A DNA stretch of 64,000 nt, taken from NCBI GenBank assembly GCA_946406115.1, contig OX291560.1, forward strand, positions 8,309,158-8,373,157, written 5' to 3'. A program made the position numbers and the translations under genes. Below the pieces are notes generated by a model that was not told the DNA's origin, made no database searches, and was given only the letters and a program-made list of their open reading frames with translations. This document shows, one piece after another, positions 20,429-32,495 of this stretch. Source of the stretch: Apoda limacodes. Its lineage: Eukaryota; Arthropoda; Insecta; Lepidoptera; Limacodidae. Each line of letters begins with the position of its first letter. Positions within the stretch are counted from its first letter, which is position 1.

Positions 20429-21723
20429 GTTGCTCGTGCGGTGCTCTCTACCGTCCAAATTTTTTATTGTGTCATAACTCATAAGTCGTAACCGGCTTTA
20501 TAGTAATAAATGGTAAAATAAATGACCAAGGACAGAAAAATATTTCCCCTTTGCCAGTTTTAGGCGAACCATGGGAAGTTGAGAAGTGAGTTCCAATTCG
20601 ACAGGTCGAAAGATCTCATACTATCTGTAATATACGAAGACGTACGTGCTGTATGGTTAAGAAGTATTTATTTATTTGACGTATTACTTTAGTCCGCGAT
20701 AGACATTACTCAAAAATATCTACTACATGAGTTTCCAACCCGTATGGATTCGATTCTTGTAACGCTTGCTAGTACATTGTCGCCATTAAAAAAACACTGC
20801 ACTTGACCAACGGTTATCGGTTATTCATTTATTTGGAGTTCTTCTACATTCTCATTATGAATTATACAGCGGTTTTTGTTGTTACAGTGCTTTCATATTT
20901 TAGCAGTGAGAATTTTAGACGAGATGATTTTTTGTCCCAGGTCAAACAAACATATTGTTTTTTATGCATTATTTGGTAAGTTTTGCTTTGAGTCATTTCA
21001 AAAAATAATTGTATTTAAAATTGTTTAGCGGTAGTTTATTTCCAGTGTGAAATGAGAGAGGTAAAAGGGGATATGGCGAAATAAAATTTGAAGATAAGAA
21101 TAGAGGATTTTTACAATTAAAAAATGTAGCCTCCATTGTATCTTAACGACAAAGTAGCCCTTCACAATTTAAAAATCAACTAACACCAGCCACGATCTAA
21201 AATCACGACTGCTTTTCTTTCCTCTACTGTACAGAATAAAGGGGTCAATCAAGAGCAAAAGTAAAGGTACCTATTCTCGATAACAATGACGGTATTTGTC
21301 GACAATGACCCGTAGCAGTGTGTTGAACCATTTTATCGATCAAGTTGCGCAATCTGGAAGCCTGCGGCCCTTCTAACACTTAAAGTAGTCACGTTTATCA
21401 CTTTTTTTTGTCCATATCTCTATTCTGAACACAATACAAGATAAGACAATTACAAGCCGGATTTTCTCTGATCAAGTTGCAAGTCATTCCGATATTTTTA
21501 TAGGAATCGCCTTCTGCTTTAGCAATGATGTCATTGTATCACAGGACTTTTAAATCCAATCAGAGCCCTCTTGAGCTGCTGGATGCAATAAAGATGAAAG
21601 AATCTTTGAATTCTGGTGTTGCTAATTTAGAGCTTAAGTACGTAATTAAGAAGCTTTTAAACAGAACTTAATAAATATACTGTTAAACATGAGTTGATGA
21701 AATTAAATGGATGAGTACTACAA
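20429..21723. other. AT-rich DNA, nothing assigned
   Basis: I see no exon, RNA gene or recognised repeat here. Confidence 0.5.
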
Positions 21724-21724
21724 A

Positions 21725-22158
21725 GGGGGCGTTCGTTTTGGGATTAAAAGTTTCCAAGATTGATACTTATCACACTTTTGATAACGCCAGTTTTGCCACC
21801 GTCACCTATCGTTCGTGTAGCTTTGAAACGTAACTTTAAACAAAATTTTTGTTTACATTGCAAAACGAACGGTTGACGTACACACACTATGATGAAACAC
21901 ACACACACATACCATAAACAATAAATATGCATAGGAAGTTTGACAGATTAACACAAAAAACCCACCTCCAGACCCATGGGTCTAACTCTAAAGTGTAATT
22001 TTTCGGTAGCAAAAGTGACAAAAATAACAAAAATATCGTGAAGAAACGCATGACAGTTTGACAGATGATACTAAAATTTTGATATTTTTGACACCAATGA
22101 TAAACGAACGGGTGACAGATGACAAAGTAAATGAAAATAATCCCAAAACGAACGCGCC
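21725..22158. mobile_element. MITE copy 1, GGCGCGTTCGTTTTGGGATT ends
   Basis: Left end GGCGTTCGTTTTGGGATTA; right end TAATCCCAAAACGAACGCGCC, inverted. The body is shared with 57584-58002 in the same orientation (TTGATACTT, CACACTTTTGATAA, GCCAGTTTTGCCACCG, then GTTTGACAGATTAACACAAA, GACACCAATG). About 434 bp, with no transposase, so it is non-autonomous. Confidence 0.75.
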
Positions 22159-22819
22159 TAAAATGTATCTAAAGATCAGCATGAAGATTCTTAAAGGTCC
22201 TACATGTACACAGCACTAAATTGATTACAGTTCTCATATTATCATTGCCATTACAACTATTATTATACCATAGCGCTGGTCGGAGTCTGCAATTACACAG
22301 TATTATTAGTGGCATTGCGATATCGCTGCACAAAGCAACCAAAGTTGTCAAGCGCACACAATTCGGACACAGCTATTGTTCCAACAATTGTAATATTTCG
22401 CAATGGTAATTTCAAATCGGTGCTCTCATTGTGTCCGAAATCAGGTCGTGTCTTATCAAATATTTGACGTCTATATTATGGGTTATACAATTCAGTTCCG
22501 GACAAAAGAAGCAATAGATCGAGTAAAGGCGCTATAATCGTAATTATCAGCAGACAAGATAATTGTTGGTGTTAATTAAGTGAAGGCAAAATTCATCGAG
22601 TAAATGGAACGTAGAACTAGCCATGTAAGTATATATTTTTTGACTATAAGGAAATTGTAACTAACCTGGTGTCTGTGTATAGATTTTTTTTAACGAAAAA
22701 CTTATAGGTCTTTAGATTTAGGTAGAGTTACTCGAGAAACTCGAGCAATCCTGGTCGAGAATTCTCATGCTTTGAGAAATAAAAGAAGTTCAAGAAACCA
22801 TAAACTCTAAAGGCAACTG

Positions 22820-22942
22820 ACTTTCGGACCTTTTGACCTAGGATGTTTGGTCGCTAGTGTCGTTATAAGTTTACACCATTTTACTAAGGCGACTGTAGTT
22901 TTGATTTTTGACCACCGGGTCAGAAAACTTTGTTGCATTGTA
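22820..22942 (-). repeat. Short interspersed repeat, reversed
   Basis: On the plus strand: GGACCTTTTGACCTAGGATG, GTCGCTAGTGTCGTTATAAG and GTTTTGATTTTTGACCACCG. Forward copies are at 46262-46385 and 54700-54812 (GGTGGTCAAAAATCAAAACT and relatives). Confidence 0.6.
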
Positions 22943-22979
22943 TGTATTTACAACGTCCCGGTTAGTTACGTTAATTTGC

Positions 22980-23100
22980 AATACGGTAAAAAGTGGCTGG
23001 ATACACACTTACCCACATCATAATGTAAGAGACAGTCGCTTTTTACCAACGACCTCTTGTGAGAGGTGGTGAGCCAACAATGCTTCTCTTACAGTGTGTC
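22980..23100 (+). repeat. SINE-like repeat, GGGTAACCAGTGGCTGG family
   Basis: AGTGGCTGGATACACACTTA, CCCACATCATAATG and GAGAGGTGGTGAGCCAACAA match the copies at 17325 and 19985. Confidence 0.6.
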
Positions 23101-23719
23101 TACACTAAGGTTTATGCAAGTCCTATACGTCATAAATCACCAATATAGAAGTAATAAGTGCTAAACAAAGAGAATATAATCACTACGTTTTTGGTGCTAA
23201 AATCATAGAACAGAGACCGAATAACATAACCCTTCGCAGCTCTTATAGTGATATTAGGAATGAGTCTGAATAAGACGCTTATAAATGTTATGATAAAGTT
23301 CTGTACTGACAGAGATGAAAACCTCTAAAAGTTTAAAACGACATCCACGTTGACGAAGTCGCGGGCAACAGCTAGATTGCAATTTAATACAGTATAGTAG
23401 TAGGTATAAAACAAAATGATTGAAGTCTATGTAACTTTTAAGGCTGTTCGATTAGGATTTTTACGTTTGATATCTGGGTTATTGGTGTAGAAAGTTATAT
23501 TGGATGATTGACTTGAGTATGATTGACTGTTATAGTTAGAGAAGCAAATTTTAGGTTGATGTTGCGTATATTGCGAAATTTTCTACCTATTTCTGTAAGA
23601 AAAACTTAGAACTTTTTCATGTAAATAATGTTACTGTGTATAATTAATATGGAAACTATAGGTCATAAATGTGATAAAGTCTTGACAGTTTTTTTTTATT
23701 CGTGTCTTATTAAGAGACT

Positions 23720-23970
23720 TATACGTACAGAGCGGTTTTAGAGAAACTTCCTCCCGCGAAGGCTTAAGTTGTGGAACGAGCTCCCTGCCAAAGTTTTCTC
23801 TTTTAGCACTACCGTATAGGGTTCTTAAAGAAAGAAGTTTTTAGATTTTTTAAGAGTCGGCAACGAGCGAGTGATAGGTGTTGCGAGCGTCCATAGGCTG
23901 CGGTGACCGCTTACTGTCAAGCGGATCGCAAGCTTGTTTGCCACTTCAGTGGTATAAAAAAAAAAAAAAT
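23720..23970 (+). mobile_element. LINE 3' end, decayed copy
   Basis: AAGTTGTGGAACGAGCTCCC, TGCCAAAGTTTTCTC, AGTCGGCAACGAGCGAGTGA and CATAGGCTGCGGTGACCGCT are followed by GTGGTATAAAAAAAAA. This is the same tail as 14360-14757 but with its frame broken. Confidence 0.7.
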
Positions 23971-24601
23971 TAGTGAGCATTTTCCTTAATTTTATTTAGG
24001 AACTACATCATGGGGTTTTTCGAGAAGGGAATAATTAGATTTTTTTAAAGTAAGTCATTTTTAAGGTGTTTAACCTTTTGTAGGTTGAGCAGAGCAGCTT
24101 ACCCAAAAACAATATTTGAGAAAAAAACTGGGCTGCCCGATTGGGCTGCAAAGGTGCAAGAACTGGACCATATTGCTATGATAAGTGATAGTTTACTGGA
24201 CGGTACGATATATGGCATGTAAATATCACCAAAAATCATTTGCAACGTTTCCAGCGCGAATTTATAGCGGAGTCTTTATAAGCTAAACTATCTCCTCTCA
24301 AGGATATTCCTTAGGGCACACAGCCTAATCGACTTGTTCGTGTAGGTCCTCTACCTACAGGTTAAACTGTTCGGTATAAACTAGCTCGGTCGTTTCTTTG
24401 TGTTTTCTTCTGGTGCCGTTGCTGTTTTTTGTGTTAACCAAAAAAAAAAAACGCTTCATTTAGGGGTCAGAGCAAGTATGTGTCTTGTTATTTTATTTGT
24501 GTTCTAGCCTTGATCACATAGAAATAAGGAATATCATCAGATTGAAGTTATCATGGAAACAGACCATAGGTTACTTCTAGTTGATAATATAAATCTATTA
24601 C

Positions 24602-24840
24602 GTGACGTTGCAATGCAATAATGTTGAGGCGGCAATGTTGCGGTGCACGCGTCAAGGTCCGCAGCGCATGCCGTTGGAGTCATCGGCCGCCGCCGCCGGA
24701 TTTAGCCGAGTGCGAACGGAAATAGCCGAATGTCCAGAAAACATGCGCTTGCCCGCGTTTCAGCAAAATGTCCGGGTGAATAGAGGTGTGCGGCATGCCA
24801 ATATGCGGTCAATGTCGGTACAAAATTTACCTAAATGGGT
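24602..24840. other. CpG-rich patch, possible exon or promoter
   Basis: About 200 bases are clearly richer in G, C and CpG than the surroundings (GGCCGCCGCCGCCGGATTTA at the centre). Plus-strand frame open from 24602 to 25033; its first 75 residues (for example ESSAAAAGFSRVRTEIAECP) look more protein-like than the AT-driven rest. On the minus strand a short ATG frame (MFSGHSAISVRTRLNPAAAA) is also open. It could be an untranslated first exon and promoter of the minus-strand gene, or a plus-strand exon. Undecided. Confidence 0.3.
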
Positions 24841-25439
24841 ATCTTTTATTTATGCAAGTGTTTCCTACAATACAATAATATCAAAATGTTCTTGTTTAGC
24901 CAAATTTTGTCAACTTTGGCTTCATCGTTATTCAGTCATCACTATCCACGAGTCATGGTCAGATATAAATCATTTGCTATTCTGTTTTCAAAATTCGTTC
25001 TTCTCTCTCTCTCTTCGAAATCGATCGCGATAGAGATCACTTACTTTGAGCTATAAATATAACACTAGCGATAAAAAGTCAGTACAACCAAGCTAATCAT
25101 AATTAAAATAGGAATCATTATTAAATACCATTAACGGTACTTTCAGGTATCGCCACTATAAAAGCGAGCAAACTTGATGCATCCGTTATACCATTTCTAA
25201 ATTTAACTACGCAAGCATCAGAATGAATCAAAATTGGTATAATAAAATCGTACTAATCAAATACTATCGTGACCAGTTGTGAAAAATTGATTTCAAGGTC
25301 CACCATCACAAACCCAAAGAGGGCGGAAGAACTGTACCTGCTACACAAAAAACAGCAATTTTTGCCGAGGTCGGCCATTGTTCACAAGCCGGCAATGTTG
25401 CTCTGCCAAAAAATCGAAGTCAAAACTTCCATGAGCAAA

Positions 25440-25845
25440 AACCATATCCATACTAATATTATAAATGCGGAAGTTACTCTGTCTGTCTGTCTGTTACCTC
25501 TTCACTCTTTAACCGTTGTACCAATTAAGAAGAAATTTGGCATGGAGTTCGTTTGAGTCCCGAGAAAGGACATAGGTTTACTTGAAAACGTCAAGTGTGA
25601 GTCGGTTTATGTTGTGTAAATAAGGAGTTGCCGTTAAAATCCTTCACCGGTAACCGAATTTAGAGTGGGTGGGAACCGTAGGCCAATTTGTCATCGAGAT
25701 AGTTTGAGTCCAGGGGAAGGACATAGGCTACTTGTAAACGTCTACTGTGAGTCGGTTTTTTTTTTCTATAATTAAGGAGTTGCCATTAAAATCCTGCACC
25801 AATAACCGAATTTAGGGCGGGTGGAACCACTAGCAAAAGCTAGTA
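25440..25845 (+). repeat. Lepidopteran-type interspersed repeat with (GTCT)n
   Basis: It begins ATCCATACTAATATTATAAA, then a (TCTG)n tract, and contains two copies of a roughly 140-base phrase (AAGGAGTTGCCGTTAAAATC at about 25622 and AAGGAGTTGCCATTAAAATC at about 25774). It ends GGAACCACTAGCAAAAGCTA. Related to 7040-7562. Confidence 0.65.
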
Positions 25846-28422
25846 ATCAATGAATTACGTTGTCAGAGCCAATGTGGATTACGAGCAACATAGATTTCTG
25901 AAGAAGGATGCTGTTAGATAAATCAATGACTAGAGAAATCGATCAGAGGGTACCGTTGTAATATGGGTTATGTCACCGCAAAAGGAAAAACGGACGTTCG
26001 ACCGGATTGCGGATTTGTCTCTGGCATGGACAATTTTCTATGCCTATCTCGATCTAGCTTCTTTGTATATTATTAAGACATGTACTTTTAACGACCAACA
26101 GTAATTTCCCAGTATGCCTCTTCCCTGAGCCACTTTACCTTATTTGATTTTTAAAAACATATTAATACTAACTCTCTTTTTGCCTGTTTTTTTGACCTTG
26201 TGAATGTTTTTTTGACCTTTTGATTACGTCATAAAGACCTATATAACGAAGCTAAGTAGCTTCACTCTTCTCAAAATCAATCCCTAATCCGTTAAACTTT
26301 TGAGCGCATATGTAGATTTATGTAAAGTTGAGGACACAACTTTCATTACAAGATTCAGATCAGTGCGCGTTGCTGTCTTAGGTCCCGGCGACTTCATTCA
26401 TCCCACCCACTCGAACCCATCGTTATAAAAAAAACGGATCACGCACATATGAAGACTGCAAATGACTCTCGCCTTTAGATTGGTAAAGCACGCGTGTCCA
26501 TGATAGTAATAAACGTACCTTCCAGTATTCAGGACAAATTAGCAAATACTGCATTTATTGTTAAAGGAAAGTACCCATTAAATTATACCTACTAACCAGT
26601 TGCTAATCCAGTGGAGGAAATATCAGATAACAAATGATTAATTCTGCTCTATCTAGTCAATCAAGCCTGTCAGGTAAACCAATATAATTTTCAATAACAT
26701 TCAATAAATAAACAGGATATTAGTTGATCGAATAAACGACTTGGAGCTATAATAAACTGCACGAGGAAATTACAGGATCAGATCATACTTGTTTACCTGA
26801 CTCTATTTTACATGTAATTAAACATGAATTAAAACTATTAATAATTTATAAGCGGTCATTTTACTGATATATTTAGTGTACAAAATTATTTTTTAGAATG
26901 CAAAAAACTGTTGGTTGTAGCATCGGTTTCAGAGTTACCATGAAAATAATGATTGTACCAACTTGGTTCTTTTTGCCTAAGGAGGCAATTAATCAAATAA
27001 TAATCAAAATTGAAAAATTAAACGTATTTTAAAAGCGTACTAAAACTGAAGCAAAAAAAAAATCTCTGTAACAATAGGAAAAATAACTCCTTAGCAAAAA
27101 ATATGTACCTCCAGTATCTATGAAATTTCTGTATACGAAGAGGAATTTCACTATTTCCAATATTTGCACGCTCGGTTAAGGATGTGCCTAGATACTAGTA
27201 TGTGCGTAGTAAGTCCCCGTTTCTAATTCCCACAGAGCTCGGTAAAGCACGTCAGTAATTGGACAATTTAGCGCGAACACGCATAACTTCGAGCGACATT
27301 AGCCCGGCATCTCCGCTGGTGCCGCTATTATAAAGGTTAGTCTACACCTGCCGGGCAATATTGACCTATTAATTAAACAATTATATTAAACAATAAAAAA
27401 AATGTAGAAATACAGAAGTTTAAGTTCACCGTTAAAACTTATTTTGATCACGACTCAATATCCTTGTTACCTTGGTATGGAAATACGGGTTTAAATTACC
27501 TGGTTGGTAACTCTTAAACTCAATTTCAATTGCAAAATCTTATCATAAGAGAACTGTCAAAACTAATATAGCGCCAAATCTTTAACAGAATTAACGATAT
27601 CTTTAGCCGTTACATAGAAAAAATTGATTAACAGACAGACGCACCACAAAGTGATCTTATAAAAGTTCCCTTTTTAGCTTTTTAACAACGGATCCTCATT
27701 CTGGAATAAATACTAAAGCAACTTACAATAAAAGGAAGCAACTGTAAAAATGGATAGATTATTATTAGGCCTTTACGGCCGTTCAAAAAGTGCCATAGTG
27801 GGCGGTGTTTCACGCCCACAAGGCGGGGTATTGGTAAAGTTTTCAACTAGCAATAATCGCACCTCGGATTAACCTCATTGGTTACGATATTGCCTCTGCG
27901 CAAAGTTGATAAATATAAAAGTGACAAACTAAATATATTTTTGCTAAATACAAAACCATTGCGCGATGTAGGCGACGTGCAGCGCCATCTAGTTTTGGCT
28001 TCTGAAACTATCAGTGCCAACAACTAGCACAATCATGTATTTTACTAGCTGATGCCTATGGCATTTTCTCGATGTATCTCAGGAACTTATGCATTTAATC
28101 CAGATAAAAAGTAGGCTGTAGGTCGCTCCGATAGAAAATATTAATCACATCCGTTGCTCCGGAATGATAAGAAGGAAGGACGAAGAACATACATTACCGC
28201 ATTTATATATCTTGTATACGTTGTATGTTGTTGTATCCGCATGTGTCTTCGAACCATTGTATATATTTTTATGTAATATTAAGGTAAAAGATCCAAATGA
28301 AATCTTGTTGACTCATAAAGTTGTTCTTAACAAAAACTTCGAAAGTACATGAAAGTTTTCTAACACAGTTTCATGGTAGAGAGCGTACGAAATCAAACTA
28401 TTAAATAAAACGAATAATTAAA
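25846..28422. other. AT-rich DNA without supported genes
   Basis: There is a small GC-rich stem region at 27770-27830 (GGGCGGTGTTTCACGCCC) and a fragment resembling retroelement ends at 28045-28130 (ACTAGCTGATGCCTATGGCA). Nothing else could be assigned. Confidence 0.45.
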
Positions 28423-29299
28423 ATGATGGGAAAAAATCTGTGGACTACAAACAAACATGCCGTTTATGAATTTACAAGCCAAGCCCAATATCAAAGTAAT
28501 GACGATGTTGATCCGCTTCACAACTACCCATGAACTATTCAATTACAATGTTACAGCGGTGTTATTTTCATAAAAAAAATTGGATATCTTAAAAGAGCAC
28601 AAATTAAACTAAACAATTTACATAGAAAGGGAGATGCGTTTAATATGGCAAGCTTGAAATGCGTAGAAAATCATGCAGACAGCAACGTAATGATAAAAGT
28701 ATTGCAAAACGCTCAAAGCATAAAGGAATACCATGGCGAATATCTCAAATGGTAACCACTATTAGCAGGTTACTATAAGGTAATTCCTGATGTAACAAGT
28801 GGTCCATAACAAGTAGTATTAGGTAAATAAAATGAGCCATGACCAAATGCACCCGTGAAATCGATGCAATGATTGAAGTCTGATCACCCATTGTTTAAAG
28901 TTGCTTCAGGCGATAGAATAAAAGTTGCGGCGATCAATATGTCTACCGACTTTGATGATACGGGACTATTAAGTCATTATCTGCCACTCGTTGAGATGTG
29001 TTTTAAAATAAGCAAAAAGGTACCTACATAATAATTAAGTCTTCCGTGTTCGATAAAAAAATTGAAGCAATAAAAATCAAATCTGCGATTTTGTGAAAAT
29101 GTACCATGGGAAAGATTGCGATTGTCTTAATTGTAAAGTTCTGGGAATATTTTGTATGTAAATCGTAATGTTGCTTGACGAAATTGCAGCTCGACCACAA
29201 GTTGCAGTTAAGATTACGAAAATTTTAATGAATCATCAAAGTTTGAAAGATGTTGCTCAACAAAATAGGAATCAAACAATTTTCACAAACGTTAACTAA
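28423..29299 (+). pseudogene. Decayed viral-like gene A (plus strand), about 290 codons
   Basis: ATGATG at 28423 opens a frame read on through in-frame stops at 28531, 28753, 28807, 28828 and 28840 and further to about 29030. The frame then shifts near 29040 and again near 29080, and ends at the TAA at 29297. Between stops the translation is protein-like: for example NLHRKGDAFNMASLKCVENH, then KVASGDRIKVAAINMSTDFD, a Cys-rich bit CDCLNCKVLG, and an end QSLKDVAQQNRNQTIFTNVN. No intron borders are needed. It is convergent with gene B, 20 bases away. The layout suits a large DNA virus or Polinton. The family is not recognised. Confidence 0.5.
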
Positions 29300-29319
29300 A
29301 AATAATTTTAAATTATGAT

Positions 29320-29822
29320 TTATTGGCTGCAACACAAATTATGTTTTTTACGAGTGTTCTTTTGAGATAGAGCAATAACTTGATCTCCTAATGCAGACAA
29401 ATTGATAGCAATAAAGGGGAGGATTTCATGTCCAATAAAAGTCCAGGGGTCAATAACTGGTCTACGTAGTCAATAAATTTTTATTTCAATACTTTTTATC
29501 AATTTATAGTAATAAAAGACATATGTAATACAATACATATTGGTAGTAATGACCGCAAAATCAATATTCGTCGCACGGCATGCGGAATGTAAGCAGAGCT
29601 TTTTCTGTAATAAAGCTAAGTTGGAAGTGAAACTGTGACTTTGCCAAGTGTACAATCAGACCACAATGCAATGGACGACGGGCCGGCAATCAAGCCGCAA
29701 ATCACGGTAATGACCGCGCACGTGCACATATAGCCGTGATGTGAACTATAATAGACGAAATTGATGCACGAATTGACGAAGATGGAAATCATTCGTAATT
29801 TCTTACAATGAATCAAAAACAT
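29320..29822 (-). pseudogene. Decayed viral-like gene B (minus strand), convergent with gene A
   Basis: A possible start ATG at 29822 opens a 68-codon frame (ISIFVNSCINFVYYSSHHGY, then a hydrophobic stretch VITVICGLIAGPSSIALW that could be a membrane segment). Frameshifts and stops follow. The last part reads RRPVIDPWTFIGHEILPFIA and INLSALGDQVIALSQKNTRK before the stop at 29320-29322. The frame breaks at about 29480 and about 29630. The stop lies 20 bases from that of gene A, the tail-to-tail packing usual in compact viral genomes. The function is unknown, and the join between the two ends is inferred. Confidence 0.42.
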
Positions 29823-30459
29823 TTGTAAGAAATTGAATAAGGTTCCTGCCGTGCTTAGTAGCTAAAAATCTATTTTCAGGCAAACTGGTCACAATAGGAC
29901 TATTTGTTTTTAATTTAAGAGATAATAATATCGTGTAGTATTAAGTAAAATATAATGTAATTCTTTTTAAAGTTTATATTGTAAAACATAAGAAAAGACG
30001 ATTACTGAGTAGCACAATTCGTTTTAAATTTAGCGGGAATTCGTTCGTTTCAAGAACAAATACACTTACAGTAGTGTATAAACAAAGCAAGGTATGCTGT
30101 AGTGTAATATTGTGAAATCGTGCACGTGCAATACCAGTGGCGCAGCTGCAACTTGTCTAAGGCTTGTGTATTAAGGGTATTTGATTGATGGAGTGTTGGT
30201 GTTCAAAAACAAAAATGAATTTATTGATATTATATACTCGCATTATAAGCTCTTATTTGTTTTACTCTTAAAAAAACAATAAAAATGAATATAAGAAGAT
30301 AAAATTCAATGCCTTAAGTCTGTTGATATAAAATCTTACAAATTTTCGTATCACCGTCAGCCCAAACCAATATTTTTGGCAAGCATGCTACTTACTTATC
30401 AAGCACTGTGATTGTCTGTGGTTTTCCAAAGTCTTAAAAAAGTAGTTTTTTTAAGTGTT

Positions 30460-30665
30460 AATATTGTACTGTAAAACTAGATTCCTGTATAACTTTAAAG
30501 CTATACAATTTAATAGAAAATAGGCACACTGCATACCTAGATATTTATTCCTAGAAGATGTTTTAAAAATTTCACAGTGTTTGATTGGTAAGTCTCAAAA
30601 ATAGGTGGGAAATTCGTTTGTATGAAGCACGTTGCGAGGTGCCGCGAATCCTATTTTCTTAAGGG
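30460..30665 (-). mobile_element. Partial MITE, family of 54909-55203
   Basis: ACCTAGATATTTATTCCTAG, GGTGGGAAATTCGTTTGTAT, GAAGCACGTTGCGAGG and CGCGAATCCTATTTTCTTAAGG match the reverse of 54909-55150. The other inverted end is missing. Confidence 0.6.
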
Positions 30666-30869
30666 AATACAATTACTATTTAATGTTTCTATTTGTTATA
30701 TAATCGTAGAGTTTGTCAAAAGCTAACTTCCTTTGTATGGTTGAATAAAATGGGGTATATTATTTTGTTCCTGGTGTTTCATTTTACTTTGCATTACTTT
30801 CAAGCTGGTAAGTTACGACCTATGGGACGTATGTAACGCTAATTTAACCTAGACACACTGCAGCTAAAG

Positions 30870-31005
30870 CGAGTGCAAGTGGCGATGGGCCCACTACCTG
30901 TCTCGTAGTAATAAAGTGGTTGAAGTGGTGAAAATAAGTTTTCCCCCACATTACCACGTGGGTGTGTGTCCAGCCACTGGCTATCCTCTTCTGGGGATAA
31001 ATGCA
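30870..31005 (-). repeat. SINE-like repeat, reversed GGGTAACCAGTGGCTGG family
   Basis: GTGTGTCCAGCCACTGGCTA and TTTTCCCCCACATTACCACG on the plus strand are the reverse of the copies at 17325, 19985 and 22980. Confidence 0.6.
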
Positions 31006-31729
31006 TTGAAGATATATGTACATGCATACATTGTATTAAAAAATAGTTATGAGTATCATACCTCTAGCATTTAGTTTTTACAATGATACATGAATAACGC
31101 TGACATATTAGAAAGAATAAATAGAAGTTAATTATAAAATAGAAACTGCCTAATAAATTGTGATTAATGAATATTAAAAGGTATTAATTGTCTGCAGATA
31201 ATAATCATTATAGATATATTAAAAAGCACACTTTAAATTTAAGATAATCAAAATATTTTTACGGTATAAAATAATTAAGTAAGACATCAATTACACTGAC
31301 GTGCATTGCATCTATTGTAAATCGTATAAAAATGAGTTGAGGTCCAAGGAAAGTACTGGAAATTTCATTTCGTTTATTATAATATATTAGAACGAGATAT
31401 TTTTCGCGAATTTTACCCGCAGCAATAAACTTGACTTGATTGGTCTCTATTGGAAAGGACATACTATGCCATATGCTTTTCAGTCCCTCCATCTACCTCT
31501 GCCCTAAAAGCGACTTGGAAGAATAGTGTCTCCCGATTTGATTTACAAGTACGTTTTATATAGACTATACAAAGTATAAAGACTAAATATCTTTTTCTAT
31601 ACAAATAAAAGATTTTTAGAATCGGTTCAGTAGTTGCAATTATCTACCTTACCAGTAACCAACGAATTGAATTTTATCTGTTTACGATATAGTATAGATT
31701 ATGATAGCAGTCCAAAATACAAACTATAT

Positions 31730-32247
31730 TTAATTTGATTGCAAGAAAACTTTGGCTTCAAACTCATAAACAACATGAGAGAGCAACGACCTACTCATAT
31801 AATAGATTTTGATAAGAATTTTATAGCTTTTATAAACTTTACTATGAATAATCACGCCTACGTTTGTAAAACCAGAAGTGATATCAGAGATATACTCACA
31901 GCATCCGGTCACAAATTTCTCTTATGCCAGAAGTTATTAAAGATGTTTTAAATAATAACAATGTTTTACCTGAAACAAAAGGGAAAATACAATGAAAATA
32001 TATTAAAGTTAAACACAAAACAAATAAACAATATTGGAATGTTTCTATTGTTAAAATCAATACGCTCTCAGCAACTGTTTAGAAAATTGCAATTGCAAAC
32101 AACTTAAGTGCTTTTCAATTTGAATGCTAACCATTTACTTATAGTTATGCAAAGCGTGGTATTATTAGATTCCATTTCAAGAACAAAATGAATGGTGAAC
32201 AATAGCAGCCTTTGAAAGTGAATAAATACGGGAATTGGTACGTGTAA
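31730..32247 (+). pseudogene. Decayed viral-like gene C (plus strand), about 170 codons
   Basis: A frame from about 31739 reads ENFGFKLINNMREQRPTHII, then FDKNFIAFINFTMNNHAYVC and TRSDIRDILTASGHKFLL. A one-base shift at about 31923 moves it into the frame starting MPEVIKDVLNNNNVLPETKG. In that frame stops occur at 31993, about 32081, about 32129 and 32203, yet protein-like sequence goes on (YSYAKRGIIRFHFKNKMNGE) to the TAA at 32245. It has no introns or poly-A tail, so it is not an obvious retrocopy. Product unknown. Confidence 0.5.
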
Positions 32248-32495
32248 TATTATTGCGTATATAAAAATGAAAATTCATAAGCTTAATTTTAATCACGAAA
32301 TTCTACTGCGCTAAAAAAATTCCATTATTCACACTCTTAAAAAAGCTCAACCGCGTTTTATTCAGTTTGTAACAATTTCATAGGCGGCTTATAATGGAAA
32401 CGGAACATCGGAATAAGTAATTGATTTCAAGAGTAAGTCGGTTATCATTTTACATGACAAAAATGAAGATGAAAATTTCTGAATAGCTCAGTGCC

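Larger units (their letters stand above)
29823..31729. other. Spacer between viral-like genes with inserted repeats
   Basis: It contains a MITE fragment at about 30460-30665 and a reversed SINE-like repeat at 30870-31005. A 77-codon minus-strand frame at 31259-31492 could be another relic but has no clear protein character. Confidence 0.4.
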
